From Rhododendron vialii (Eukaryota; Streptophyta; Magnoliopsida; Ericales; Ericaceae): a stretch of 64,000 bases of DNA. The stretch lies in contig NC_080567.1 of NCBI RefSeq assembly GCF_030253575.1, positions 32,937,501-33,001,500 on the forward strand. Reading direction: 5' to 3'. Within the stretch, counting starts at the first letter, position 1. Each line of letters begins with the position of its first letter. Below, piece after piece: positions 31,011 to 41,631 of this stretch. The position numbers and the translations under genes were made by a program. The notes beneath the pieces are model-generated. The model was not told where the DNA came from and made no database searches. It was given only the letters and a program-made list of their open reading frames with translations.

Positions 31011-33056
31011 ATGCACTGTTCCAAAACTCTGCTATATTTTCTCTCCATAATCTGGTTTCTAATTCCCGAAACAAAAGCACTAAACTTCAACCTGACCAAC
31101 ATAGGCCCTGAAAATCAAAACGTCGACATAACAGTATTCTTAGCTGCCTACATATCATACCAAGGCCTCCAAGTCACGTCCGATGTCAAAAATTCGCAGC
31201 AATCAGCTGGTAAAGCCACTTACATCCACCCCCTTCACCTTTGGGATAATTCCACTGGAAATCTAACAGATTTCTATACCCATTTCGTTTTTGTCGTTGA
31301 CTCGGACGGGCAAACTGATTTCGCCGATGGAATTACCTTCTTTCTTGCACCAAATGGGTCGAATTCCTGGGGTGGTGAAGCAATAGGCCTACCAGTTGAT
31401 GGAGGAAACCTTACTAGCCCTTTCGTTGCAGTGGAGTTTGATACGTTTCAGAATTCTGGTGTGGACCCAGTCGATATCAATCCTGTTACTCATGTAGGTA
31501 TCGATGTCAATTCTATTATATCAAATGTTACTGCTATTTGGTACTGTAATGTAACTAATGGGACTGAGAATGAGGCTTGGATAAGGTATGATTCAAGTTC
31601 ATTCAATTTAAGCGTAGTTTTTACTAGTTCTACAAATACTACCAGAGTGCAAGATACCATTAATTTAATTATTGATCTGAGGGATTACTTACCTGAATGG
31701 GTGACATTTGGGTTCTCAGCTGCCACAGGAAAACATTTTGAGAAAAACACTGTAAAATCATGGGAATTCAGTTCAAGTTTGGGAATTGATGAGACCAATA
31801 AAAATGTCACAGATCCAGTCAAACCGGGTTCGAATAAAATCTCCCTTGGAGCTGTGGTGGGATTGGTTGTCGGCTCGGGTGTTTTGGTTGGTGGGTTTGT
31901 TTTGGTTGGATTTGGCTTGTGGAAGAGAAGTAGAGCAAAAGAAGAGGATGAGTTCGAAGTTGAGATGTCCATGGAAAACGAATTCGAGTCCGGTGCTGGG
32001 CCGAAAAAATTTTCCTACGGTCAATTATCTCAAGCGACAAATAACTTTGAGGAGAAACAGAAGCTTGGAGAGGGAGGGTTCGGCGGAGTTTATAGAGGTT
32101 TCTTAGGGGAATTGAATTCTTATATTGCTGTCAAGAAGATATCGAAGGGGTCGAAACAAGGGATAAAGGAGTACGCAACAGAAGTGAAGATCATTAGCCG
32201 GTTGAGGCACAAGAATTTGGTGCAACTCATCGGTTGGTGCCACGAAAAGAAAGAACTACTCCTTGTTTACGAGTTCATGGAAAATGGCAGCTTAGATTTC
32301 CATCTCTTCGAAGGGAAAAGCTTGTTGACTTGGGCAACAAGGTATAAAATCGCTCAAGGTTTGGCCTCTGCATTGCTCTATCTACACGAAGAATGGGAGC
32401 AATGTGTAGTGCATAGGGACGTAAAATCAGGCAATGTAATGTTGGACTCCAATTTCAATGCCAAGTTGGGAGATTTCGGTTTAGCTAGATTTGTCGATCA
32501 TGAGAAAGAGCCTCAAACAACTACTTTGGCGGGGACCAGGGGGTATTTGGCACCGGAATGTGTGGTAACAGGTAAAGCTAATAAAGAATCAGATGTCTAC
32601 AGCTTTGGAGTCGTGGCATTGGAGATAGCTTGCGGGAGAAAACCCATTGTTACGAAGGTGCCAGAATGTCAAATGGTAATGGTGGAATGGGTTTGGGACC
32701 TCTATGGAATGGGAAGGTTGCTTGAAGCAGTAGACCCCAAACTTGGACCGGATTTTGGTGAGCGAGAAATGGAACGATTGATGATTGTTGGTCTTTGGTG
32801 TGCTCATCCGGATCACAATTTTCGGCCTAAAATTAGACAGGCGATTCATGTGCTTAATTTTGAAGCTCCTCCGCCCATCCTCCCGCAAAAACAGCCCACG
32901 CTATCGTTTTTTCCTCCGCCATTGAACACTACCACCACCAGTTCGGACACCAGCAAAAACCAATATTCTTGCAATGCTTACAACACAGATTCTTCCAAGT
33001 TCACCTCATCTTCTACTGCTCCATCTCCATCAATGTCACTTTTACATACAATGTAA
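31011..33056 (+). CDS. L-type lectin-domain receptor-like Ser/Thr kinase, class IX-like, intact (second copy)
   Basis: This single-exon gene encodes 681 residues. A signal peptide (1 to about 23) is followed by a legume-lectin domain (about 24-258) with VAVEFDTFQ...HVGIDVN. One membrane helix lies at about 277-304. The kinase has GEGGFGGV at about 352, the ATP-binding Lys at 375, HRD at 468-470, DFG at 488-490 and APE. All key residues are present. It lacks the VTSWDFSS duplication of the gene at 9158. The signal peptide and the first 60 residues differ more from the other copies than the kinase does, and the promoter region is unlike theirs, so it may respond to other cues. The kinase region from the membrane helix to the tail is highly similar to the gene at 9158, as expected of recent duplication or gene conversion. 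The membrane-receptor role is inferred from the family. Confidence 0.95.
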   Translation: MHCSKTLLYFLSIIWFLIPETKALNFNLTNIGPENQNVDITVFLAAYISYQGLQVTSDVKNSQQSAGKATYIHPLHLWDNSTGNLTDFYTHFVFVVDSDGQTDFADGITFFLAPNGSNSWGGEAIGLPVDGGNLTSPFVAVEFDTFQNSGVDPVDINPVTHVGIDVNSIISNVTAIWYCNVTNGTENEAWIRYDSSSFNLSVVFTSSTNTTRVQDTINLIIDLRDYLPEWVTFGFSAATGKHFEKNTVKSWEFSSSLGIDETNKNVTDPVKPGSNKISLGAVVGLVVGSGVLVGGFVLVGFGLWKRSRAKEEDEFEVEMSMENEFESGAGPKKFSYGQLSQATNNFEEKQKLGEGGFGGVYRGFLGELNSYIAVKKISKGSKQGIKEYATEVKIISRLRHKNLVQLIGWCHEKKELLLVYEFMENGSLDFHLFEGKSLLTWATRYKIAQGLASALLYLHEEWEQCVVHRDVKSGNVMLDSNFNAKLGDFGLARFVDHEKEPQTTTLAGTRGYLAPECVVTGKANKESDVYSFGVVALEIACGRKPIVTKVPECQMVMVEWVWDLYGMGRLLEAVDPKLGPDFGEREMERLMIVGLWCAHPDHNFRPKIRQAIHVLNFEAPPPILPQKQPTLSFFPPPLNTTTTSSDTSKNQYSCNAYNTDSSKFTSSSTAPSPSMSLLHTM

Positions 33057-33950
33057 GCCGGTTCAAAAAGTATGTCCATTTTTCTCCATATTGGTCTTGA
33101 TTGTATAGATGTCTTGATTCAGTTGTTAGGCATGGTATAGATTTGCTTTTTGATCGAGCACTGCAAGAAACACAGGTCATGTGTCTGAAACTGTCCAATC
33201 AACACTTACTAACATGCATTAGACGGTTCCAAATACTATTGTGTTAGAATCTGTGTTTTAAATCTATGTTCCTGAATTTTTATCTTTATTGGAAATCTTT
33301 GTAGTTTTCCTACCACCAGGTCCAAGACTTGAGTTAATAACCATTCCTCTATGAGAATCTGCGTTCTTATGAGCTTAACTTAAATCTGAAATTGTCCTTA
33401 TTTAAATTTTGAAGCTCCTCCGCCCATCCTCCCGCAAAAACAGCCCACGCTATTGTTTTTTCCTCCGCCATTGAACACTACCACCACCAGTTCGGACACC
33501 GGCAAAAACCAATATTCATGCAATGCTTACAACACAGATTCTTCCAAGTTCACCTCATCTTCTACTGCTCCATCTCCATCGATGTCACTTTTACATACAA
33601 TGTAAGCCGGTTCAAAAAGTATGTCCATTTTTCTCCATATTGGTCTTGATTGTTTAGATGTCTTGATTCAGTTGTTCGGCATGGTATAGATTTGCTTTTT
33701 GATCGAGCACTGCAAGGAACACAGGTCATGTGTCTGAAACTGTCCAATGAACACTTACTAACATGCATTAGACGGTTCCAAATACAGTTGTGTTGAAATC
33801 TGTGTTTTAAATCTATGCATGGTTCTGAATTTTTATCTTTATTGGAAATCTTTGTAGTTTTCCTATACCACCAGGTTCAAGACTTGAGTTAATAACCATT
33901 CAGAATTTGCGTTCTTATGAACTTAACTTAAATCTGAAAATTTTGTCCTT
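32856..33950 (+). repeat. 549-bp tandem duplication of the LecRK 3' end
   Basis: The sequence from AATTTTGAAGCTCCTCCGCC (in the last kinase codons) through the 3' flank is repeated with a period of 549 bp: 32856-33404 and 33405-33950. Differences are few, so the event is recent. The right edge falls inside the arm of the fold-back element at 33908-34333, as GCGTTCTTATGA...CTTAACTTAAATCTG is present in both copies. Confidence 0.9.
33405..33604 (+). pseudogene. Duplicated C-terminal tail of the LecRK at 31011
   Basis: It encodes only the last 65 or so codons (NFEAPPPILPQKQPT to the stop), in frame and nearly identical to the parent. It has no start, no kinase and no promoter. It arose by the 549-bp tandem duplication and may serve only as alternative 3' sequence for the gene. 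Confidence 0.9.
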
Positions 33951-34333
33951 CTTTATTTTATTTTTTTTTGCATTTGTTAGTTTTGTACCAAATTTTTGTG
34001 GGTTACTGATTCGTCACGACGAGACAAATCCAAAAAGTAAAAAAATTTCACTTTTACTCAAGTATTTTTATAAATATTAATTCGTCTCGATGAGACGAAT
34101 CGGGAAAGTAAAAAATTTTCACTCTTAGCCAAGTATTTTGAGAAATAAACGGTCATTTCTCAAAATACTTGGGTAAAAGTGAATTTTTTTTACTTTTCCG
34201 ATTCATCCCGTCGAGACGAATCAATAGCCAATAAAAGTTTGGCGTAACTAACAAATGCAAAAAAAAAATTCAAATAACGACAAAATTCTCAGATTTAACT
34301 TAAGTTTTAAGTTAAATTCATAAGAACGCAGAT
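33908..34333. mobile_element. AT-rich fold-back element related to 2148-2482
   Basis: The arms pair from GCGTTCTTATGAA at 33909 to TTCATAAGAACGC near 34330; the centre is TTTTGAGAAATAAACGGTCATTTCTCAAAA-like, near 34145. ATTCGTCTCGATGAGACGAAT appears within an arm. The left arm is shared with the end of the 549-bp tandem duplication. No gene is present. Confidence 0.7.
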
Positions 34334-34505
34334 AAGTAATGGTGGGACTTTCAAGTTTTTGTTTGTATGGACTCAAAATCAAGGCTAGCTCATGTTTTCA
34401 TTTTCCTAAATAGGACAAATTAAATCATAAAATTCATGAACTTAATCACAGCATCTATAACAAATGTAGGGGTATATATGATAGGAAAAAAATTTGAACT
34501 GCAAA
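34334..34505. other. Short non-coding stretch before the duplicated block
   Basis: No family sequence is recognised. It is the unique sequence left of the segmental duplication that starts at 34506. Confidence 0.5.
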
Positions 34506-35709
34506 AAAATTTCATTAATCTTGAAATTGTTACAAGACTAATAAGAGTAAAGAAATAGTATCATGTTCACAGAATAATCTACTGCCCAATCCGAGACCCA
34601 AAACCTATGATTGACAAGAAACCAATCAGAGGACACTTAATTGGGACCAAGCCCACCTGAATAGGCCGAAGCCCAAACACCCCAAATGAGTTTGAAACCC
34701 ATATCAAAACAATACAACACATAAATGGGCTTGCTCCAGCCCAAACACCACAATCAAACCCTAACCCCACCACCGGTCCGCCGCCCACAACCAAACCACC
34801 AGCCACCAACACCCTAGCACAACCAACACCAATGCCAAGCAGCAGAGCCCAGGAAAATTACTTTCCCACGCTCCCACAAGGCCATAATGGTACAGAGTCT
34901 TTTCTCTTTCTTCGTCTCATTTTCTTTGTCTAATATTTTCGAAATTCATATCAATTTTCAATCGCTTATATCTTCTAATATAAATTTTCAAAAATATGCA
35001 ATATGGATTTTGTTTGATAGTTCTCGATTAGGTCTATAAAACAAAGTATTCGAAATTATGAAAAATATTATAAATTGAAACATATAAGTGTTTAAAGAAC
35101 AACACGTGTAACGAAAAATGACAAAGAAAAAGGGATGGAGGGAGTATATTTTTTGGGTCTTTGTTGGATTTGTAACGTGCACTTGCATTGCATGTGCCCA
35201 ACTTCTTGTGTCTTTAATTCTTTTCACTTTCTAAAAAGAATTTTTCAAAAAATACCCCTTAGATTCTCCCTACTTCCAACATTTCTCTCTCTATCTCTCT
35301 CCACTTATTATCCCTACTATTTTTCAAAAAAAATTTCAAAATCCAAACCAAACACAGCTGCAACACAGATTTTGAGAGATTGGAGTCATGCCACCAATGC
35401 CCTTCTCCATCACACTTTTTTTTGGAATTTATACACTAAGTACTGGGCTCCACATGCGTGGTGGAGAAGAGCGTTGAGTACCACATGACAGTGCCCCAAG
35501 ACCACCCAATAGTTTTTCTTGAAGTTTACGATCAATTATCTCTCACGACAAATAACTTTGTGGAGGAACGACAAAAGCTTGGAAAGGGAGGATTTGGCAA
35601 AGTTTATAGAGGTTTTCTGAGGGAATCGCACTGTGATATTAATGCTGTCAAGAGGATATCAAAGGGGTCAAAACAAGGGAAGAAGGAGCACACATTAAAA
35701 GTGAACATC

Positions 35710-37737
35710 CACTACAACACGAAAGGCTTATAGCGAGGATTTAGTTTCCTCGCTAAAAAGCTGATTTCCTCGCAAAATGTATTTGTGAGGAAATTTTTCC
35801 TCGCCTGTTTTCCTCGCAAAAAGCTTGTCGCAAAAAGAATTTGTGAGGAAAAAAATTTCCTCACTTATTCTGACCCAATTAGCGAGGAATTTTTTCCTCG
35901 CTATAGTTTTTCCTCACTAGACTAATACAATGTTTACAGAATCGGCGAGGAAATTTTTCCTCGCTAGACTAATTTTTTCCTCGCCAATTATAGTTTAGGC
36001 GAGGAAATTTTTCCTCGCTAAAACTCTTGAAACTAAAAATAGATAGTTCTCCAACTCATTTGCTTCTGCACGAATTCGAACCGTGGCCTCTTGTATGGAG
36101 GCATTCACTCCATCCATCACACCAACTTCCTTTCCAGTTTAAACCTTTGCCTTTTTTATATATAAACCTTTTGTACATCCTTTCACCTCTCTAAATTTGT
36201 TTCTTTAAACATTTCTCTCTAATTTTAGTCCATTCGTAGTGTTTCTTTAAACTTGTTTTTTTAAATCATTAACATTATTTGCTTTTATTGAATTTTTTTA
36301 TAATTTAATGTTTTGTTATATATCTTTAATAAATCTTTATACCTTTCTAAATTTGTTTATTTTATACTTCGTTTTAATTCTCTCTAAGTTTAGTAACCTT
36401 TTGTAGTGCCTAAATTAGTTTGAGCCCTTTAAATTTCTGCAAATACGATATTTTTTTTGGTGGGTTAATTTGTTCTTACTGTGTATATGCGCCCATAACA
36501 ATTTTAACTCAACTACAATATTACAATAGTAATAATTTGTTATGTTTCTTTTTAAATGGGGTTAACCTTACATATTTTGAAAATAGATTAGTGATATTTT
36601 GAAAATACATTTCGCAATTATTAAGTACTTTATCTTTTGTTTAGCTTTTCATTAATTTTTTTTGTATGAATTAATAATCAGTTATCTCTACGAAAAGCAA
36701 TCCATATATCCCATGCATTCTTTTTCTGAAAAGCACATCATTCATCCACAAACTTATAATCCCTATGTCCAATCCTTTTTTTGGGTTTATAACAGTCAAA
36801 AGAACAGTACGATAGAATTGATGAATGCACTCTGTTACCTAGAGTGTTCTATTCCTTGGGTATTTATATACAAATAAGGTTACAAGTGATAAGCTTTACA
36901 AAAGATATTGTAAATGATAAAATATAACCACTGAAATGGCTAACATTATTAGGACTTCTTTTCTTGATCAATTGATTTGCACTGATTGGTTGACATCCCC
37001 CCGCAAGCTGATGGTCGAGGCATGACCTTCAGATTGAAACGCAGTGTCCGATGCGGGAAGATGCAAGTCCTTTTGTGTAAAAATATCGGCAATTTGATCC
37101 CTGGTGCTAATATACTGGACGGTTAAATCACCCCGAGCGACTTAATAATCTTTGTATTCAAACAATAAATTTTAGTAAAATTTGAACATACTGACATTGT
37201 TAACAATTAATTTCCGTTGGGGAAAAGTGAATTCATATAATTCGTGTGAAACATATTTTTATTTCATCAATTCAATGCGATTGACGAGGAAACTATTTTT
37301 TTCCATTTATCACTTTTTTTTTTTAATAAATTTGCTAATGATATTGAACTATGTAGTTGATTATCCCTTACCATCGTGATACTAAAGATACATGAACATA
37401 ATTAATAATGACTTACATATAAAAAATTTAATGAGTCCTAAAAAAGATGACAAAATATTTTTTGCCAAAAAGTTACATTTAGCAAGGAAAACAGATTTCC
37501 TCGTAAAAGGGTTACATTTGGCGAGGAAATTATTATTTCCTCGCCAAATGTAACCCTTTTGCGAGGAAATTATTATTTCCTCGCTAAATATAACTTTTTG
37601 GCGAGGAAATTAAATTTCCTCGCTAAATGTAACTTTTTAGCGACGAAATTGAATTTCCTCGCAGATTGTGTACTTTTAGCGACGAAATCTCTTTTCCTTG
37701 CCATATTTCCTTGCAATAGGCCTTCCGTGTTGTAGTG
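35710..37737. mobile_element. Non-autonomous CACTA element 2, 2028 bp
   Basis: The ends CACTACAACACGAAAGGC and GCCTTCCGTGTTGTAGTG and a 3-bp duplication ATC (35707-35709 and 37738-37740) define it. The right block at 52588-52600 is the empty site and reads GTGAACATCATCAGCC. Subterminal arrays of GCGAGGAAATT/AATTTCCTCGC lie at 35730-36020 and 37490-37700. A tRNA-like stretch lies at 36072-36128 on the minus strand. A copia fragment is nested at about 36790-37140. No CACTA transposase is present. Confidence 0.95.
36790..37140 (-). mobile_element. Ty1/copia fragment (end of pol, purine tract, part of 3' LTR)
   Basis: On the minus strand 37140-36995 reads the end of a copia RNase H region (QYISTRDQIADIFTQ ... 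SLRGD). It is followed by a purine tract (CTTGCGGGGGGA) and an LTR starting TGTCAACC at 36993 that holds a TATATAAATA box. The 5' part of pol is missing and the LTR is truncated. It lies inside CACTA element 2, so it inserted into or was captured by that element. Confidence 0.7.
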
Positions 37738-37971
37738 ATCATCAGCCAGTTGAGGCACAGGAATTTGGTTCAATTCATCGGATGGTGCCACGAGAAGAAA
37801 GAACTATTGCGTACTCCTTTATGAGTACATGGAAATTGGAAGCTTAGATTCCCATCTCTTCAAAGGAAAAGCTTGTTGACATGGGGAACAAGATATAAAA
37901 TTGCTCAAGGTATGGCCTTTGCATTGCACTATCTACACAAAGAATATTGGGAGCACTGTGTGGTGCATAGG

Positions 37972-38327
37972 CAGGGGCGGAGCTATGTTGGGGCCCCGGC
38001 TCCAGCTCCCCGAGCATCCAAGTTTTAAAAAAATTTATTTTGTACATACCTTATTTTAAATATTATTGATAATTATTCGTGTATAACTACTTATAATATT
38101 AATAATTTTTGTTCGATTTGATAAAAAATTAGTTATTTTATATTCTCAATTTCGCTCATAAATAAAAAATAAGCACATGATAATTGAATTACCCTAAAGA
38201 ATCATTTTAATGTACAAATGTAGTGAATCGAAGAGCAAAAACCTTATGATATAATAAGTATATGTTCCGATAAAAAAAATGTCTTTTAAGCCGGCCCCCT
38301 AGACTCAAAATCCTGGTTCCGCCACTA
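37972..38327. mobile_element. Non-autonomous hAT element in the kinase catalytic loop, left copy
   Basis: The element starts CAGGGGCGGAGC and ends GGTTCCGCCACTA, with an 8-bp duplication TGCATAGG (37964-37971 and 38328-38335), which is the His-Arg part of the HRD motif. The identical insertion is present in the right block (52825-53180), and its right part in the third copy (to 62713). It therefore predates the duplications. Confidence 0.92.
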
Positions 38328-38816
38328 TGCATAGGGTTGTAAAATCAAGCAATGTGATGTTGAACTCGAATTGCAATGCCAAATTGGGAGATTTTGGGTT
38401 TGCTAGGCTTGTTGATCCCAAAAAAGAGTCGCAAACAACAATGGAGGCAGGGACTAGGCTACATCACACAAGAATGTGTCGAATGTCTATAGCTTCAGAA
38501 TCGTGGCTTTGAAAATAGCATGTGGCAGAGACCATAGGGTGAAAGAAGATGAGACAACAAATTTGGTGGAGTGGGTCTTTAAGGGAGGGGGAAACTGCTT
38601 GTAGCTGCAGACTTAAAACTGGGTGAAGATTTCAATAAGCACGAAATGGAAAGATTGTCGGTCCTTGGTCTCCGGTGTGCACCCATCCCCGGCCATAGCA
38701 AGCTCCAGCCTTCCATAAGAGAAGCGATTCAAGTTCTTAATTTTTCAGGCTCCATCGCCTTGTCTTCCATCCGCGATGCCCGTGGCAATGTATTCGACTC
38801 CGAATTTCATGGCTAA

Positions 38817-40133
38817 ATCTTCACCTCTTCCATTATCCGATGATGAATCCCACTGTTTACTACGTACTGAGGCATCCAAATGGATTGTTAAGACGTTCCC
38901 TCGTGAGCACAATCCCTTTTGTGTTTGATTTTGTTTTTAGGAAGTGGAGAATATTATATATCCAACCTTGGACTTCTTTTACCACTAGGCTGGAGATCCC
39001 AAAGTGTAAATATTTTTGAACTATTGCTATGAACCTGAAATTCACGAATTTAATTCTTCTGTATATAAAACGCCTAACCGAATTAGTATAAGTAAACGTA
39101 TCGCGATGTTTCATTGGAAACGGACAATCTGAGAAAAAACATTCTTGATTTCGATACACACTCTGCATGTGTGCGTATATACGAAAATACCATGCATCAC
39201 ATTCAAGCTAGAGAGACAAAGAGATACCTGGATAGTAAAAAGCGATACCAGGAACGCAATTTCAAAACGCAACTCTAAAAACAATCGTATCTAAATTTAA
39301 AGCCTTTCAATACACGTTGACACGCAGTTTCATGGCTAAATCTCGTCTATTTATTAACCGCTTTACAGCTAGCCGAAACGGTTTAAGGGTGGAACCGTGG
39401 AAGTTAACCTGAATCTTGAACGCTGATAGCGAAAAAGGTTGGCAACCCGTCCAGTCCTTCCAGTCCATGTGTTAGTTTTGTTTCGTGGAAAAATTAGACT
39501 GGCCTCCCTGAGGTTTTCAATAGTAAATACTATTGAATAGGGTCCGGCCTCTCAGCAGTTCAATGGTTTGAATTGGACGAGACAGTTTAGATCGGGACAG
39601 TCCATTGGTAGATTTAACGGTTCGGATTTTCTCATACACTTTTACTGGTAAGAATACACTCTTATAGGTAAAAGTGTAAAAATACATTCAAACAGCTAAT
39701 TGCAGCAAATGAACGATCCCAATCAGGACTGTCTCTTCACAGGGACTGAACAAGATCCATTTTAACTCCCATTTGTTGACTCCTGAAATTTTAGTCAATC
39801 CTCAACCTTTTATTTGTATTGCCAATTTGAACCCCTTAGCTAGGGTTGGCAACAGAGCGGGGTGGAAGTGAATACCACTGTCCTCCCCGAACCTATATTC
39901 AATCCCAGTTCCCACCCGATCTCAACAGGGAAATTTCTTTAATGACCCTCCATCTCCATCTCAAATGGGGAACAGAAATTCCCGTGGAAAATCGGGGATA
40001 TGTACCTAAACAAAAAAACCTTGCATTGTGCCACACAATTTCCTAACGAAATCAAAAAACACAGAATAGGTACAAACCATTCGCAATAAACATCCTTCGC
40101 CTTTGTCATTCAAAAGAAACATCCATAACATTT
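38817..40133. other. 3' flank of the left-block pseudogene, no supported gene
   Basis: The same sequence is at 53670-55002. Minus-strand frames near 38860-39168 are open in both blocks but have no recognisable features. 39850-40010 is the dispersed GGGGTGGA-type repeat. Confidence 0.6.
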
Positions 40134-41138
40134 TGTGGGGGCTCCGTTCCGATTGGTTCGTACTTTCTGAATGTGGGTTCTTGGTTAGCTCCCGACTCCT
40201 TGATTAGTCCTGCAAAACGAAGCACGACTAAGAGACCACACCGGAGGTCCTCCGGGATGGCCCTCCGGTGCAAGAGTCAGATTGCTTGCCAGAAGGAGTT
40301 AGGGATTGGGAGCTAGGGTTTTGTTTGAGCGTACCTCTTCCAAGTAGGCATAATGGGATATTTATAAGGAACCCTTCGCTTGGTCTCCAAGATTGCACCA
40401 ACGCTCGACACGCGTCGGCTGATGTCACTGTTGCATCACGTTTAGGGTTTTGCAACCGTTTTCATGATGAGCTGGCACCTTCACGTGCCACCATCATTGC
40501 TCTCATAACCGTTCGGATGACGTCACAACCATCATCATTGCCATGGTTGCTGTTCTGACGCGGATGAGCTGGATCGTCGGCCAAGCCATGCTCGGCACCG
40601 AGCATGTTGTGGGACCTTCGGCAATTATCCAAACGAACGTATCCTCCAACCCGAGCAGGTGTAGGGAATGGAGCATCAGAGGAAGTGGAAATTAGCGGGA
40701 CCCTCGGCTACAGGGACCCTCGGCTACGGTTGGTGAACCGAACGCCCGAAGAAAGATATCTTGGAGTTGAAAGGAATATTGGATCACGCTCGGAATGGCC
40801 CGAGCCATTTTGCTCGGCCTGCTACAATAGCCCCTCAACCCATGCCAAAGCTCTTCGCTCGGTATGGGTTGATTTAAGACTTAGCCGATCTGGTCCCTTC
40901 GGCAGATCTAATCCGAGCCCCAAATAAGGTGACAGCTGTCGAGCATTCGAACGTGTGTGTCAGTTGAAAGGACGTCTTGGCAGACGAGGAGCCGGCTGGC
41001 GTGGGCGAGGACTTCAGTCGCCACGTGTCACGTAGAGGTTGGCGAGGGGTTCGGCGATGAAATGATGGGCGGGGATTTCGAAAAGGCCCGCTCCGCTTAT
41101 AAATAGTGGTGAGGGAGGAAAGAGAAAGTTCTTCTGCA
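40134..41138 (-). repeat. 3' LTR of the Tat element
   Basis: The LTR end nearest the flank, read on the plus strand, is TGTGGGGGCTCC, and 40134-40439 matches the 5' LTR remnant at 51088-51393. A minus-strand TATA-like TTATAAATA lies near 40352-40362. The inner border is uncertain; I place it at 41138 because a pyrimidine tract (CTTTCTCTCTCT, 41139-41150) would be the purine tract on the minus strand. Confidence 0.65.
41098..41105 (+). promoter_or_regulatory. TATA box for the antisense gene
   Basis: TATAAATA lies on the plus strand near the inner edge of the 3' LTR. A C/T-rich leader follows and ends at a splice donor (CAG|GTATGT, 41244/41245). This makes it the likely start of the antisense transcript. 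Confidence 0.55.
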
Positions 41139-41631
41139 CTTTCTCTCTCTAACGTCTGGAGTTTCTCTCTCTAAGATTCCGTTCCAGAACTCAACTTAAA
41201 CCCAGATCTTCAACTTCAACCCCCATTCCAACATAAATCTTCAGGTATGTCACCGATTCTTGTCGTTTTACTCTTTCTCTTGCTTTTCATGTTTATTTTC
41301 TGGGTTTTTGGGATGATTTTGGGGGTTTTTGTACTGTATAAAAAGTAGAGTACTGGGATGAACGATGATGTTCATCCCTGAACTCAACTTGTTCTTCCGA
41401 GCCCCCATAGAATGTCTGGGGCTGGCCGAATGACTTCTACTGATGGGGATAAATAACCGAACGATCCCCCACTCTTTTGTTTGCCGAACGTAGGGAGTCT
41501 TTTAAGAAGTACCGAGCCCAATATAGGTTAGCATGTGACTCGTGAGCCGATAAGAAAAAACCGAACTTCCAAACGATCTTCTTTGCCGACGCAGATTTCA
41601 ATAGCTTAATACCCCTTTGTTCTTTTCCTAG

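Larger units (their letters stand above)
35458..38816 (+). pseudogene. LecRK kinase pseudogene, second subtype, left copy
   Basis: The frame starts at the juxtamembrane part (QLSLTTNNFVEERQKLGKGGFGKVY) and holds the ATP-site Lys (NAVKRISKGSKQG). The lectin and membrane parts are missing. It is split by a CACTA element after VNI and by a 356-bp hAT element exactly at the HRD motif. Beyond the hAT the sequence reads HRVVKS, so the catalytic Asp is lost. A frameshift lies near 37810 (after KKELL), and there are several stops in the C-lobe. The tail SGSIALSSIRDARGNVFDSEFHG ends at TAA 38814-38816. The tail distinguishes this subtype from the genes at 9158 and 31011. Confidence 0.9.
34506..40133 (+). 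repeat. Segmental duplication, left block
   Basis: Apart from a CACTA insertion (35710-37737), an extra segment of about 60 bp near 35208-35268 and scattered substitutions, this block is nearly identical to 51442-55002. It contains a stretch at 34506-34900 whose minus strand resembles the 3' end of a retroposed element, LecRK kinase pseudogene pieces (35458-38816) with a hAT element, and a 1.3 kb 3' flank (38817-40133) with no supported gene. It stops at the LTR of the Tat element. Confidence 0.93.

Noticed and set aside
34579-34812. Minus-strand Gly/Val-rich frame, also at 51515-51745
   Set aside because: It is conserved only because the blocks are recent duplicates; the sequence looks like the non-coding tail of a retroposed element.
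35740-37700. GCGAGGAAATT repeats considered as a CRISPR-like array
   Set aside because: Spacing is irregular, motifs occur in both orientations, and they lie at the two ends of a CACTA element in a plant genome.
38860-39168. Minus-strand frame of about 102 codons, also at 53713-54021
   Set aside because: It is open in both blocks but these are nearly identical, so conservation is no evidence. It has no domain, signal peptide or codon pattern.
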